From positions 220,634 to 284,633 of the forward strand of contig DLHJ01000013.1 of assembly GCA_002483145.1 (NCBI GenBank): 64,000 bases of DNA, written 5' to 3'. The position numbers and the translations under genes are program-made. Below, in pieces: positions 1-9,133 of this stretch (its first letter is position 1; every line of letters begins with the position of its first letter). The notes below the pieces were generated by a model. It did not search any database. It saw nothing but the letters and a program-made list of their open reading frames with translations, and was not told the origin of the DNA. This DNA is from Cellvibrio sp. UBA7671 (GTDB taxonomy: Bacteria; Pseudomonadota; Gammaproteobacteria; Pseudomonadales; Cellvibrionaceae).

Positions 1-346
1 CCCAGCCTTTGATGGGGTCGCCGGTGGTGAGGCTGATGGGCAGCATAATCACAAACACCACCACAAACATATGCGGCACGCTAATGCCCGAAGGCAGGGC
101 GCAGACATCGGTGCGCCCTGTTTCTTTCGCCAGCTTGTAGGCGAGGTAAGCGTAATAGAGCGTGCTCAAACACATCATTAGCCCCACCGCAGGTAGTATT
201 CGGCCAAAGACGATGTCGTCGGGCATCTGCAATACAAAGCGCAGCAGGCCCGTGAGTACCAGCAGGTTAACTAGGATATTGGTGCCAAAACCGAACAAGG
301 CGTTCCAATCGCCCGGTACCCAAAGCGCGGGTTTGATAGTTTGCAT
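1..346 (-). CDS. NCS2/AzgA-type xanthine/uracil-family permease, N-terminal part
   Basis: Only the first 115 residues are inside the window; the reading frame runs off the left edge without a stop. The start at 346 follows a GGAGGG ribosome site. The visible protein begins with a soluble stretch containing WVPGDWNALFGFGTNI, then hydrophobic helices and DVCALPSGISVPHMFVVVF, a pattern typical of the purine/pyrimidine (NCS2, AzgA-like) permeases of the inner membrane. It lies downstream of the porin and cysteine hydrolase on the same strand, so it probably imports the hydrolase's substrate. The substrate cannot be read from this fragment; a nucleobase, urea-like or other N-rich compound is possible. 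Confidence 0.7.
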   Translation of the reverse strand, partial: MQTIKPALWVPGDWNALFGFGTNILVNLLVLTGLLRFVLQMPDDIVFGRILPAVGLMMCLSTLYYAYLAYKLAKETGRTDVCALPSGISVPHMFVVVFVIMLPISLTTGDPIKGW

Positions 347-415
347 AGCGGTACCCTCCAAAGTTGTAGTAGGCCTGTTAATTGATATTGCGGTAAAAGG
401 CGCCAGCGATAATTG

Positions 416-1102
416 TTATGCCGCGTGGTGTGCCCGGTGGATGCCGTTGACAAGGGGTGCGGTGGTGGCGACCCAGCCGAAAATGCCGCCCTGTGCCGCT
501 ATCATCGCAACGGCCACACGGTGGAATTCAGGAAAGTAAGAGGCGCAGGCATCGCTCACCACCACGCAGCGATAGCCGCGGTCGTTTGCCTCGCGCACGG
601 TGGTATGCACGCAGACTTCGGTGGTGACGCCACATACCAGCAGGTTTTCGATCTTGCGTTCCCTAAGTAGCTCGCCCAGCTCGGTGTGATAAAACGCGCC
701 CTTGCCCGGTTTATCGACCACAATTTCGCCGTCGATCGGTGCCAGTTCGGGAATAATGCTGTGGCCGTGTTCGCCGCGGATCAGGATCCGCCCCATAGGG
801 CCGGGGCTGCCGATGCGCAAGGCCGGTGTGCCCCGCTCGATCTTGGCGGGCGGGGCATCGCTTAAATCCGGCAGGTGTCCCTCCCGCGTATGGATGACGA
901 GCAACTTCGCCGCGCGCGCTGCCGCCAGTAATTGTTGGCAGGGGGCGATCGCCGAGCGCAGCAGGCTCACATCGTTACCCAAGCTCGCACCAAAGCCTCC
1001 GGGTTCGAGAAAATCGCGCTGCATATCGATAATCACCAGCGCGGTTTTGGCGAATTCCAGCACCAGTGGCGCTGGTTCGGCAGGCAAGAGGTAGGTCGTC
1101 AT
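416..1102 (-). CDS. Isochorismatase-fold cysteine hydrolase, biuret amidohydrolase-like
   Basis: A 228-residue cytosolic amidohydrolase of the isochorismatase-like superfamily. The catalytic triad is visible as Asp26 (VIIDMQRDF), Lys134 (KPGKGAFYH) and Cys164 (VTTEVC, including the usual cis-peptide before the cysteine). The motifs HTREGH, PMGRILIRGE, IIPEL and VREANDRGY closely match what I recall of biuret and triuret hydrolases, so cleavage of a urea-like or carbamoyl compound is the best guess. RutB-type peroxyureidoacrylate hydrolase and N-carbamoylsarcosine amidase are alternatives. It sits between a porin and a permease gene in one orientation, consistent with an uptake-and-hydrolysis operon controlled by the divergent GntR protein. 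Confidence 0.8.
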   Translation of the reverse strand: MTTYLLPAEPAPLVLEFAKTALVIIDMQRDFLEPGGFGASLGNDVSLLRSAIAPCQQLLAAARAAKLLVIHTREGHLPDLSDAPPAKIERGTPALRIGSPGPMGRILIRGEHGHSIIPELAPIDGEIVVDKPGKGAFYHTELGELLRERKIENLLVCGVTTEVCVHTTVREANDRGYRCVVVSDACASYFPEFHRVAVAMIAAQGGIFGWVATTAPLVNGIHRAHHAA

Positions 1103-1132
1103 ACGCGATTCTTCCTGTACATCAGTAGAAGG

Positions 1133-2185
1133 TTAAAAACGGAAGCGGGCGCCGACGCCTAGTGTGTGGCCGGTCTGCTCGGCCAGGTCGGGGTCATCGC
1201 TGGTATAGGCTGAGTAGATATCGAACTGGCTGGTCAGCGGCAGGTTGTAGACCAGGGTGTAGATATTGCGGTCATACTCGTCAGCTGCGGTGCTGGTTTC
1301 GGTCAAGCCGTAGCTGAGGTAGACGGAGCCGGGGCCGGCGGCAATAGAGGCGCTTAGCACTAGCGTGTCGCGGTCGATATCGCCGGTGGCAAGCTCATCG
1401 CGCAGCAATTGGTACTGTGCATAAACCGTGCTTTTGCCGATGGCATAACTCAGCCCCGCAATGGCGGCGGTCTGGCTGTCATCCATAGGCAAACTGGTTG
1501 CGCCCGGCTGGGTACCGGAAACTTTCTGCACGGCGGCGGTCAGGCCAAGATTGCCGGATGTGTAAAAGGCATTGGCAGCGATTTTGTTAGTGCTGGTATC
1601 TCCCTCTTCCTCGCCGAAGGCGTAGGCGACACTGGTAGTGAAATTGCCCATTTTGGGCAAGCTGTAGACCACTGAATCACTCCAGCCGGTGTCGCCATAA
1701 AGCCCGCCGCCGCCATATCCCATCAGGATCATCGGCGAGAAGGCAAAGGAGTCGCCAAAGGGGTTAAACAAAATGGTCGATAAAAAATAGAGGCTGGTGG
1801 TGCGGCCCATTTTCACTTCGCCAAAGTCACCCGCCAGACCGACATAGGCGCTGCGGGCAAAAAAGATATCGTCGTCAAAGCGCCCCTGCTCAGCGGAGTC
1901 GGGTTGGAAAAACATCTCCACCGCGGCGATGGCGGTCAGTCCGTTGCCCAGTTCATGTTTGCCGTGGGCGCCCAGCCAGGAGGTGGTCATGCCGTTGGAT
2001 TGGATGCCTTGGGTGCTTTCCGCATCGTCATCACCGGCTGGTTCATAATCGCTGGCGTAAACATCCAGCTCGCCCTTGAATACAACGGACGATTGGGCGA
2101 TGGCGGTGTTGGTGATGAGTATCAGGACAAGGCTGGTGGTACCGGCAAATAGGCTTTTCAGGATTTTTCTTGGCACTATTATCAT
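1133..2185 (-). CDS. Outer-membrane general porin (Gram-negative porin family)
   Basis: A 350-residue beta-barrel porin. The N-terminus has a signal peptide (KSLFAGTTSLVLILITNTAIAQ) with cleavage expected after AIA-Q. The mature protein shows alternating beta strands, the phrase AYVGLAGDFGEVKMGR typical of trimeric Gram-negative porins, and it ends in FRF, the terminal aromatic residue recognised by the BAM complex. GGAGA before the ATG supports the start. It is the first gene of the minus-strand unit porin-hydrolase-permease, 30 bases ahead of the hydrolase. The palindrome at 2209-2228 lies 23 bases upstream of its start, so it is probably repressed by the GntR regulator at 2537. It likely admits a small polar substrate. 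Confidence 0.85.
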   Translation of the reverse strand: MIIVPRKILKSLFAGTTSLVLILITNTAIAQSSVVFKGELDVYASDYEPAGDDDAESTQGIQSNGMTTSWLGAHGKHELGNGLTAIAAVEMFFQPDSAEQGRFDDDIFFARSAYVGLAGDFGEVKMGRTTSLYFLSTILFNPFGDSFAFSPMILMGYGGGGLYGDTGWSDSVVYSLPKMGNFTTSVAYAFGEEEGDTSTNKIAANAFYTSGNLGLTAAVQKVSGTQPGATSLPMDDSQTAAIAGLSYAIGKSTVYAQYQLLRDELATGDIDRDTLVLSASIAAGPGSVYLSYGLTETSTAADEYDRNIYTLVYNLPLTSQFDIYSAYTSDDPDLAEQTGHTLGVGARFRF

Positions 2186-2208
2186 GACTATCTCCTCAGT
2201 AATTTATT

Positions 2209-2228
2209 CATCGTTGTATACAACGATG
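2209..2228. promoter_or_regulatory. Perfect 20-bp palindrome, probable GntR/FCD operator
   Basis: Both halves match exactly around the core TTGTATACAA. TTGTATACAA-like cores are the usual operator form of FadR-subfamily GntR regulators, and such a regulator is encoded divergently at 2537. The site overlaps the expected porin promoter or its transcription start and could control both directions. Confidence 0.75.
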
Positions 2229-2536
2229 TGTTTAGCATAAGGTGTGCCAGCTCGAAAAATGAGCTAAAACCCTAAGGCTAAGCAGATGAATTACTTGAGG
2301 AATTTGGTGGGAAGATGCGGAGGTTTCAGCGAATATGAGGTAGGTGAACGGGCAGCGGTCAGCACTAAACCAATGCTTTGTCTTGGCATCTTGCACCGCC
2401 GCAGGGCGATAAGTGCGGTACTTTAAGGCGCTAGCGGCCTTGGTTTACAAGGTGCAGGTGCTCGCCTACCATGCAAGTACTACCATGCAACTACCTACGT
2501 GTTAGCAAACGCAGATCAGCAAACGGAGCAGGTGTT

Positions 2537-3211
2537 TTGACAACCCCCAAATCAGCGGCACAACTGGTGTACGACCAGTTGAAACAAAAGATTATCGATT
2601 TTGAGATCTACCCCGGCACGCGCCTTACTGAATCTGAAATCGCCGAGGATTTCCAAGTCAGCCGCACCCCGGTGCGCGCCGCGTTACAGCGTTTGGAAAC
2701 TGAAGGCCAAATCACCATCATGCCCAAGCAGGGCTGTTTTGTGCGCTCGGTGGATATAGAAACCATCAGCCAGTATTACGATGTACGCATCATGCTTGAA
2801 GCCAGCGCGGTCGAACTCGCTTGCGATCATATGGAAGATGAGGATCTGGATGCGCTGCAAGAAGATTGGAATGCCGAGCGGCTGGATGATGAATTGGATA
2901 TGGAAGAAATAAAGGCGCGCGAAGAAGCCTTTCACATCGGCATCGCCATCGGCAGCGGCAACCCGGTGCTCGCGAATTATCTGCGCGATATCAACAACAA
3001 TATCCGCATCCTGCGGCGCTTGGGCTTTCCCGATCGTCAATCAGTAATTGAAACCTGTGAAGAACATTTTGCCATCTGCCAATTAATCCGCGCCAAAAAT
3101 AAAACCCAGGCGCGCAAAGCCATGACCAAACATATCCGCAAAAGCCAGGACCTGGCGCGCAGCGTGACACTGAGCCAATTGCAGCAGGCGATCAAGCGGC
3201 ATAAGTCCTAG
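2537..3211 (+). CDS. GntR-family transcriptional regulator, FCD (FadR) subfamily
   Basis: The N-terminal winged helix-turn-helix is clear (LTESEIAEDFQVSRTPVRAA followed by LQRLETEGQI), and the C-terminal FCD all-helical ligand domain runs from about residue 75 to 220. I chose the TTG at 2537 because GGAG lies 8 bases upstream and the protein then starts about a dozen residues before the winged helix, as is usual. An in-frame ATG at 2471 would add 22 residues without a convincing ribosome site. It probably binds the palindrome at 2209-2228 and represses the porin-hydrolase-permease unit until an inducer, perhaps the hydrolase substrate or product, binds the FCD domain. Confidence 0.85.
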   Translation: MTTPKSAAQLVYDQLKQKIIDFEIYPGTRLTESEIAEDFQVSRTPVRAALQRLETEGQITIMPKQGCFVRSVDIETISQYYDVRIMLEASAVELACDHMEDEDLDALQEDWNAERLDDELDMEEIKAREEAFHIGIAIGSGNPVLANYLRDINNNIRILRRLGFPDRQSVIETCEEHFAICQLIRAKNKTQARKAMTKHIRKSQDLARSVTLSQLQQAIKRHKS

Positions 3212-3261
3212 CTGGCGCGGTCTAATGAATTAACACTGAAAAAATTTCTGAGAGACAGCTA

Positions 3262-3729
3262 ATGAGTTCCGCCCCAGAAGTGATTATGAGCTTTAGCGAT
3301 GTCGCTCATGCGATTCAGCTCGCGCTTGCGCCGGTATTTTTATTGACCGGTATCGCCGGTTTATTGAATGTGATGGCAGCCCGGCTCGCGCGCATCATTG
3401 ATCGCGGGCGCAGTCTTACCGAACAAGAACTGCCGCTGCATTTGCAAAATAATCCCGATATTTTTCAAAAAGAATTGAGTCGCCTTGAGCGTCGCCGTCA
3501 TTACGCTAGCCTGGCAATTACCGCCTGTACTTGTTCAGCATTATTGGTCTGCACTGTGATTGCGGTGATTTTTCTGCAAGTGTTATTGCAGGCGGAATTT
3601 AAATGGGTAATTAGCTTTTTATTTACCGCGTCAACCCTGACCTTAATTGTCGGGCTGGGTTATTTTTTGCGAGAAGTTCACCTCGCAACGCGCACCGTGC
3701 GAATCCAGATTATCAAACCTGCCGAATAA
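3262..3729 (+). CDS. DUF2721 family membrane protein
   Basis: A 155-residue protein of unknown function. Three hydrophobic segments are visible, at about residues 15-40, 84-112 and 115-137. The N-terminal block (DVAHAIQLALAPVFLLTGIA, then the basic AARLARIIDRGRSL) is the hallmark of DUF2721 proteins. A GAGAGACAG sequence precedes the ATG. It is convergent with cydB, only 40 bases away, with no clear terminator between them. Nothing here suggests a specific role beyond an inner-membrane location. Confidence 0.8.
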   Translation: MSSAPEVIMSFSDVAHAIQLALAPVFLLTGIAGLLNVMAARLARIIDRGRSLTEQELPLHLQNNPDIFQKELSRLERRRHYASLAITACTCSALLVCTVIAVIFLQVLLQAEFKWVISFLFTASTLTLIVGLGYFLREVHLATRTVRIQIIKPAE

Positions 3730-3769
3730 TCTGGATTCAATGATCCTACTGAAGGTAAATGCTCCTGCC

Positions 3770-4789
3770 TCAGTAATACTTCAACTGCGTCGCTTTGCCA
3801 TGAAATACTTTGTACGAAAAAAAGGTGTAGCCGAGAATAGTGGGCAGTACCACGATTACGCCATACAAAATAAACATCAGCGACTCCGGCGCGCTGGCGG
3901 CTTGCCAGATATCCAATTTATTTGGCACAACATAGGGATAAAAACTGTAAGCCAAACCGATAAAACTTAACAAAAAAATCATCGCGGCCGACGCAAAAGG
4001 AATCCAGCAGCCAAAATCGTTAGGATAAGGTGCGCGTCTTAAGTAGCGATCTGCAATAAAAAACAGAACAAAACAAAATACCGGGATCACCCATAAGATA
4101 ATAACCAAAGGTGTGCCAAACCATTTATCAAAAATAATATCACTGACGAGTGGATTGACTATGGATACCGCAACAATTCCCAATAGCATTAACCACGCGC
4201 AACGACGCGCCCACCATGCGGCGCGTTTTTGTAAATCCCCTTCTGTTTTCATTACCAACCAGGCGGCGCCGATAAAAGTATAACCGGCCGTCACACAAAT
4301 TGCGCTGAGCGCGGCAAATAGATGCGCAGCCAAGGTATCTTCAAAACCCATCACAAAAAGGCCAAGCATATAACCTTGTGCCAGGGTGGCGAGCAGTGAA
4401 CCAACTTGAAATGTGCGATCCCATAATTCCTTGTGATCCTCCGGTGCTTTAGCGCGAAAGTCGAACGCGACTCCGCGCAGGATTAAACCGGCGAGCATGA
4501 CCGTTACCGGTAAATACAGATTCAATAAAATCATGCTGTGCGCCAACGGAAACGCAATTAATAAAATGCCTATGCCTAACACCAGCCAGGTTTCATTGGC
4601 GTCCCAAAAAGGGCCGATACTGGCGATCATGGTATCGCGCTGCGCCTCGGAATCTTTTGGCAATAAAATGCCGACACCAAGATCGTAGCCATCGAGAATT
4701 GCGTAAATAAAAAATGCGAGCCCCATCAAACCAATAAAAATAACGGGTAACCAAAACGCCTCGCCAGATAAAGTGCTGATATCAGTCAT
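3770..4789 (-). CDS. cydB: Cytochrome bd-type quinol oxidase subunit II
   Basis: A 339-residue polytopic membrane protein (eight or nine hydrophobic segments) containing FFIYAILDGYDLGVGILLP near the N-terminus and FWDANETWLVLG, both characteristic of CydB/CioB. With CydA it oxidises ubiquinol and reduces oxygen to water in the inner membrane without pumping protons. The start follows GAGGAATGAATC and lies 10 bases after the cydA stop, so the two are co-transcribed. No small CydX-like third subunit is encoded after it; the next gene is convergent 40 bases away. Because subunit I has a short Q-loop, the enzyme is probably of the cyanide-insensitive CIO type. Confidence 0.93.
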   Translation of the reverse strand: MTDISTLSGEAFWLPVIFIGLMGLAFFIYAILDGYDLGVGILLPKDSEAQRDTMIASIGPFWDANETWLVLGIGILLIAFPLAHSMILLNLYLPVTVMLAGLILRGVAFDFRAKAPEDHKELWDRTFQVGSLLATLAQGYMLGLFVMGFEDTLAAHLFAALSAICVTAGYTFIGAAWLVMKTEGDLQKRAAWWARRCAWLMLLGIVAVSIVNPLVSDIIFDKWFGTPLVIILWVIPVFCFVLFFIADRYLRRAPYPNDFGCWIPFASAAMIFLLSFIGLAYSFYPYVVPNKLDIWQAASAPESLMFILYGVIVVLPTILGYTFFSYKVFHGKATQLKYY

Positions 4790-4799
4790 GATTCATTCC

Positions 4800-6167
<1,368 letters not shown>

Positions 6168-6192
6168 GTCGGTTACCTCGATGATGAAACGG

Positions 6193-6759
6193 TCACTTCG
6201 TTGATTCTTTTTTACCGCCCAATAAACGGTCTTTCATATCCAATACTTTGCCGATGCTGCTGCCGAGCTTGAGTAATTTGCCAAGTTGGGCAGAATCGAG
6301 GCGCTGGATTTCCTGTGTCCAGAGAGTGAGCATTTCAATTAATTCGTGCATCTCGCGCATGCGCTGCTGCGCATATTCTTCTTCGGCGTTAGCGGGGGTA
6401 TCAATCAACAAATTGCGCAGCGTTGATAACGTAGGGTCAATTTCACGTTTGCGACGCTGCTCAATCAGGGTCTTGGCAATGTCCCACACATCTCCCGGTG
6501 CTGAATAAAATTCTTTGCGCTCGCCCGGCCGGTGTTGCAGCTTAACCAGCTCCCAAGACATTAATTCCTTTAATCCCATGCTCACGTTAGAGCGGGAAAT
6601 GCCGAGTGCTTCGGTGATGTCATCGGCGCACAACGGCTCTTTGCTTAAGACTAACAGGGCATACATCTGCCCGACTGTGCGGTTGATCCCCCAGCGGCTG
6701 CCCATTTCGCCAAAGTGAAGGATGCAGGATTGGATCATGGGGGTAAGGGGAGTCGTCAT
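6193..6759 (-). CDS. GbsR/MarR-family transcriptional regulator of the cyd operon
   Basis: A 188-residue protein with a MarR-type winged helix: QMYALLVLSKEPLCADDITE, then LGISRSNVSMGLKELMSW, then a wing with QHRPGERKEFY. A C-terminal helical segment (about residues 95-160) should form the dimer interface. The GbsR branch is known for osmolyte genes, but homologues are also found elsewhere. Here it is the first gene of a gbsR-cydA-cydB operon, so it most likely senses a redox, respiratory or inhibitor signal and controls the oxidase and itself through the inverted repeat just upstream. The signal is unknown. Confidence 0.82.
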   Translation of the reverse strand: MTTPLTPMIQSCILHFGEMGSRWGINRTVGQMYALLVLSKEPLCADDITEALGISRSNVSMGLKELMSWELVKLQHRPGERKEFYSAPGDVWDIAKTLIEQRRKREIDPTLSTLRNLLIDTPANAEEEYAQQRMREMHELIEMLTLWTQEIQRLDSAQLGKLLKLGSSIGKVLDMKDRLLGGKKESTK

Positions 6760-6774
6760 ATAGGTCTTCCGGAT

Positions 6775-6810
6775 ATTCTGTAATTTCAGTATTTACTGAA
6801 ATTACAGAAT
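6775..6810. promoter_or_regulatory. 17-bp perfect inverted repeat upstream of gbsR-cydAB
   Basis: The arms at 6775-6791 and 6794-6810 are exact reverse complements separated by two T residues; the inner part reads TTTCAGTA-TT-TACTGAAA. It lies 16 bases upstream of the regulator start, where it would overlap promoter or early transcript. An autoregulatory operator is the simplest explanation. Confidence 0.72.
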
Positions 6811-7060
6811 TATTTGATTCTGGTCAAGCTTTGCCTGTTTTTAGTTCTTGCGGATGCTTTGCTTCCAAGGGTGTTGAATCCCTTTTTTATGTTTGTTGCC
6901 GCACCGAACCGGGGTGTTTTTCTTTCTATAGTGGGCTTGTTGTATCCCGGACTCGATCACATTAGCTATTTAAGCTAGAGGTCGATAAGGGGATAAAAAG
7001 GGGAGTTGCTTGTTATCTATGGCTCCCGTATTGAACTTAATTCATAGAGAGATAATCATC

Positions 7061-7228
7061 ATGAACAAAGATCAAGTAAAAGGCTCAGTGAAGCAGGCTG
7101 CAGGTAAAGTGCAGCAAAAAACCGGTGAAGTTATTGGCAGCGAAAAACAGCAAGCCAAGGGCATCGCCAAACAAGTTGAAGGCAAAGTCCAAAAAGGGAT
7201 CGGTGATTTGAAAGATAATCACAAGTAA
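7061..7228 (+). CDS. CsbD-family stress-response protein
   Basis: A 55-residue hydrophilic protein: MNKDQVKGSVKQAAGKVQ, followed by a second near-repeat (KQQAKGIAKQVEGKVQKG). This is the CsbD signature, a Lys/Gly/Gln-rich protein often induced by general stress in bacteria. The start at 7061 is chosen from the family alignment and from the AGAGAG sequence upstream; an in-frame ATG at 7010 would add residues unlike the family. It stands alone. The 250 bases upstream, between the cyd operator and this gene, must hold its promoter but no confident boxes were seen. Confidence 0.88.
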   Translation: MNKDQVKGSVKQAAGKVQQKTGEVIGSEKQQAKGIAKQVEGKVQKGIGDLKDNHK

Positions 7229-7526
7229 ATGCTCCACCAAAAGTGATGGAAAACTTTGTTCATCCCGACGCAATGGATTGCGTTAGTCTCCTGCCCAACG
7301 ACTAATTCCCTGCATTTTTATGCCCTCCCTTAGATGTTCTTCCGCATGCCCTTCCTTTTCTAATAAGGTTTTCTTGCGAGCTCCTGCTGATACCCAATGC
7401 CGTTTTGTCATGCCTGCTTATGAGCAGCAGCTTTTGTAAGTGGTGAAGTTTATTTAGTGGTGCATGGGTTGCTGTAGTAAAATTCCCACGCAATCTTTCA
7501 CTCGCCCCATTTTATTGAGTAATTTT

Positions 7527-8735
7527 ATGATCGATACCAAATCCTCAGCGGAACTGGATAGCTTCCTCGCTGACTGCCTGCAGGCGTTTACTGCCGGTAC
7601 CCTGCAGCGCCTGGTGTTATCCAAATACAAGGGCGCAGAGGTGGATTTAAATCGCATCACGATTCGCCCGGTGCAGATTAAAGACCAGCAACTTCTATCG
7701 TTTTTGTACGAGTATCGCACCAACCATGTGACTAAAAATTTGGCTATCGAAGCGGCGATTGTGCAGTTGCGACAGTGGCTCGGTAGTGAATTTCACAATG
7801 CCCACATGATTAGCGACGAATGGGAAACCCAACTGAGTTTTAGCAAAAAAGGCAAAGTGTTGATCAATAAAAACCGCAACAAAAATTCAGCACCGACCGG
7901 CGATAGCAGGGCTGTGCCGCCTGAGTTGGCGCACAATCGCAATAAGCTGCGCTATGTGGAGCAAGATCGCCCTTATCTGCGTGAGCTGGGAATTACAGAT
8001 GCGAGTAGACAGATCATTCCGGCTATGTCCCGCAAGTGGAAGCAGATTAATAAATTCATTGAGGTGCTTTCTACCGCAATCCAGCAAACTGGACTTGATA
8101 AGCGCGAAGAATTGCATATCGCCGATTTTGGATCGGGAAAAGCCTATCTGACCTTTGCGGTGCACGATTATCTGACGGCCAATGTGGGTGTAAAAACACA
8201 AGTAACTGGTGTGGAATTGCGACAAGGTTTGGTGGATTTATGCAATCAAACTGCGCAAAAATTATCGCTGACTGGCATTAAATTCGAGCAGGGTGATGTA
8301 CAACATTTCTCCGCGCAGAACATCAATATTATGATCGCTTTACACGCCTGCGATACCGCTACCGACTACGCGCTCAATATGGGGATTCGCACCGGTGCCG
8401 AGATTATTATGTGCTCGCCTTGCTGCCACAAACAAATCCGTCCGCAATTAAAAAGCCCCGTGTTGCTTGCGCCTGTATTGCAACACGGCATTCATTTGGG
8501 GCAAGAGGCAGAAATGCTGACCGATGGCTTGCGCGCGTTATTGCTGGAAGCCAATGGCTATGACACCAAAGTGTTTGAATTTATTTCGCTCGAACATACC
8601 AGCAAAAACAAAATGATCTTGGCGCAGAAGCGGAAAACCGTGCGTGACAATACAGAAGTATTACAGCAGATTGCAGCGATCAAAACGTTTTACGGAATTG
8701 AAGAGCATTGTTTGGAAACACTGCTGCAGAACTAG
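7527..8735 (+). CDS. SAM-dependent methyltransferase, Methyltransf_32 (METTL25/RRNAD1-like)
   Basis: A 402-residue protein. The central Rossmann domain has a SAM-binding motif ADFGSGKAYLTFAVHDYL (about residues 195-212), an acidic post-I residue in VTGVELR, and IALHACDTATDYAL. The later MCSPCCHKQIRP cysteine cluster is typical of this family and may bind metal or contribute to catalysis. An N-terminal basic domain contains EYRTNHVTKN and a later phrase RNKLRYVEQDRPYL, suggesting nucleic-acid binding. Bacterial substrates are not established to my knowledge. I chose the ATG at 7527 (GAGT upstream) over a frame start at 7464. It is monocistronic and convergent with the DUF2805 gene. Confidence 0.78.
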   Translation: MIDTKSSAELDSFLADCLQAFTAGTLQRLVLSKYKGAEVDLNRITIRPVQIKDQQLLSFLYEYRTNHVTKNLAIEAAIVQLRQWLGSEFHNAHMISDEWETQLSFSKKGKVLINKNRNKNSAPTGDSRAVPPELAHNRNKLRYVEQDRPYLRELGITDASRQIIPAMSRKWKQINKFIEVLSTAIQQTGLDKREELHIADFGSGKAYLTFAVHDYLTANVGVKTQVTGVELRQGLVDLCNQTAQKLSLTGIKFEQGDVQHFSAQNINIMIALHACDTATDYALNMGIRTGAEIIMCSPCCHKQIRPQLKSPVLLAPVLQHGIHLGQEAEMLTDGLRALLLEANGYDTKVFEFISLEHTSKNKMILAQKRKTVRDNTEVLQQIAAIKTFYGIEEHCLETLLQN

Positions 8736-8752
8736 CTGCGTCGAGGGTTGAG

Positions 8753-9013
8753 TTAGCGTTTGTATTGCGTCGGGCAGTAGCCGCGATTAATCTCAGGCGA
8801 GCGCAGCTGTAGATGTTTGGTTTTTCGTCCGCTAACGCGTTCACGCCACAGGCGAAATGATGCGGGCTTCAGCTCGCGCCGCATCAATACGCGCACATCC
8901 GGCTCGCCTAAACCGTAGAGTGTTTTTATGGCTTCAAAAGGTGTGCGATCTTCCCAGGCCATTTCAATAATGCGCGAGATGTCAGCTTGAGTGAGTGATG
9001 TGTCGTGATTCAT
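8753..9013 (-). CDS. DUF2805 / TIGR03643 family small protein
   Basis: An 86-residue basic protein. The core (DISRIIEMAWEDRTPFEAIK, then TLYGLGEPDVRVLMRRELKP and SFRLWRERVSGRKTKH) is the conserved block of TIGR03643/DUF2805 proteins, which occur widely in proteobacteria and Bacteroidetes. The helix-turn-helix-like beginning hints at nucleic-acid binding, but no function is established. It ends 17 bases from the convergent methyltransferase gene. It is separated from the glycerophosphodiesterase gene by the hairpin at 9078-9114. Confidence 0.82.
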   Translation of the reverse strand: MNHDTSLTQADISRIIEMAWEDRTPFEAIKTLYGLGEPDVRVLMRRELKPASFRLWRERVSGRKTKHLQLRSPEINRGYCPTQYKR

Positions 9014-9077
9014 TGCGGTATCTGTATGGTTTGCTACTGGTACGCGTTTTTGGGATTGTGGATCACAAGTACAGAAT

Positions 9078-9114
9078 AAAAAGCCCCGATCATCGGCGAT
9101 GAGCGGGGCTTTTT
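9078..9114 (-). terminator. Rho-independent terminator of the glycerophosphodiesterase gene
   Basis: The stem AAAAAGCCCCG / CGGGGCTTTTT, about 10 bp with a GC core, is followed by T runs on both strands, so it can work in either direction. It lies directly after the 9134-10390 gene. Confidence 0.85.
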
Positions 9115-9133
9115 ATTTTCTTATCATTTGTTG

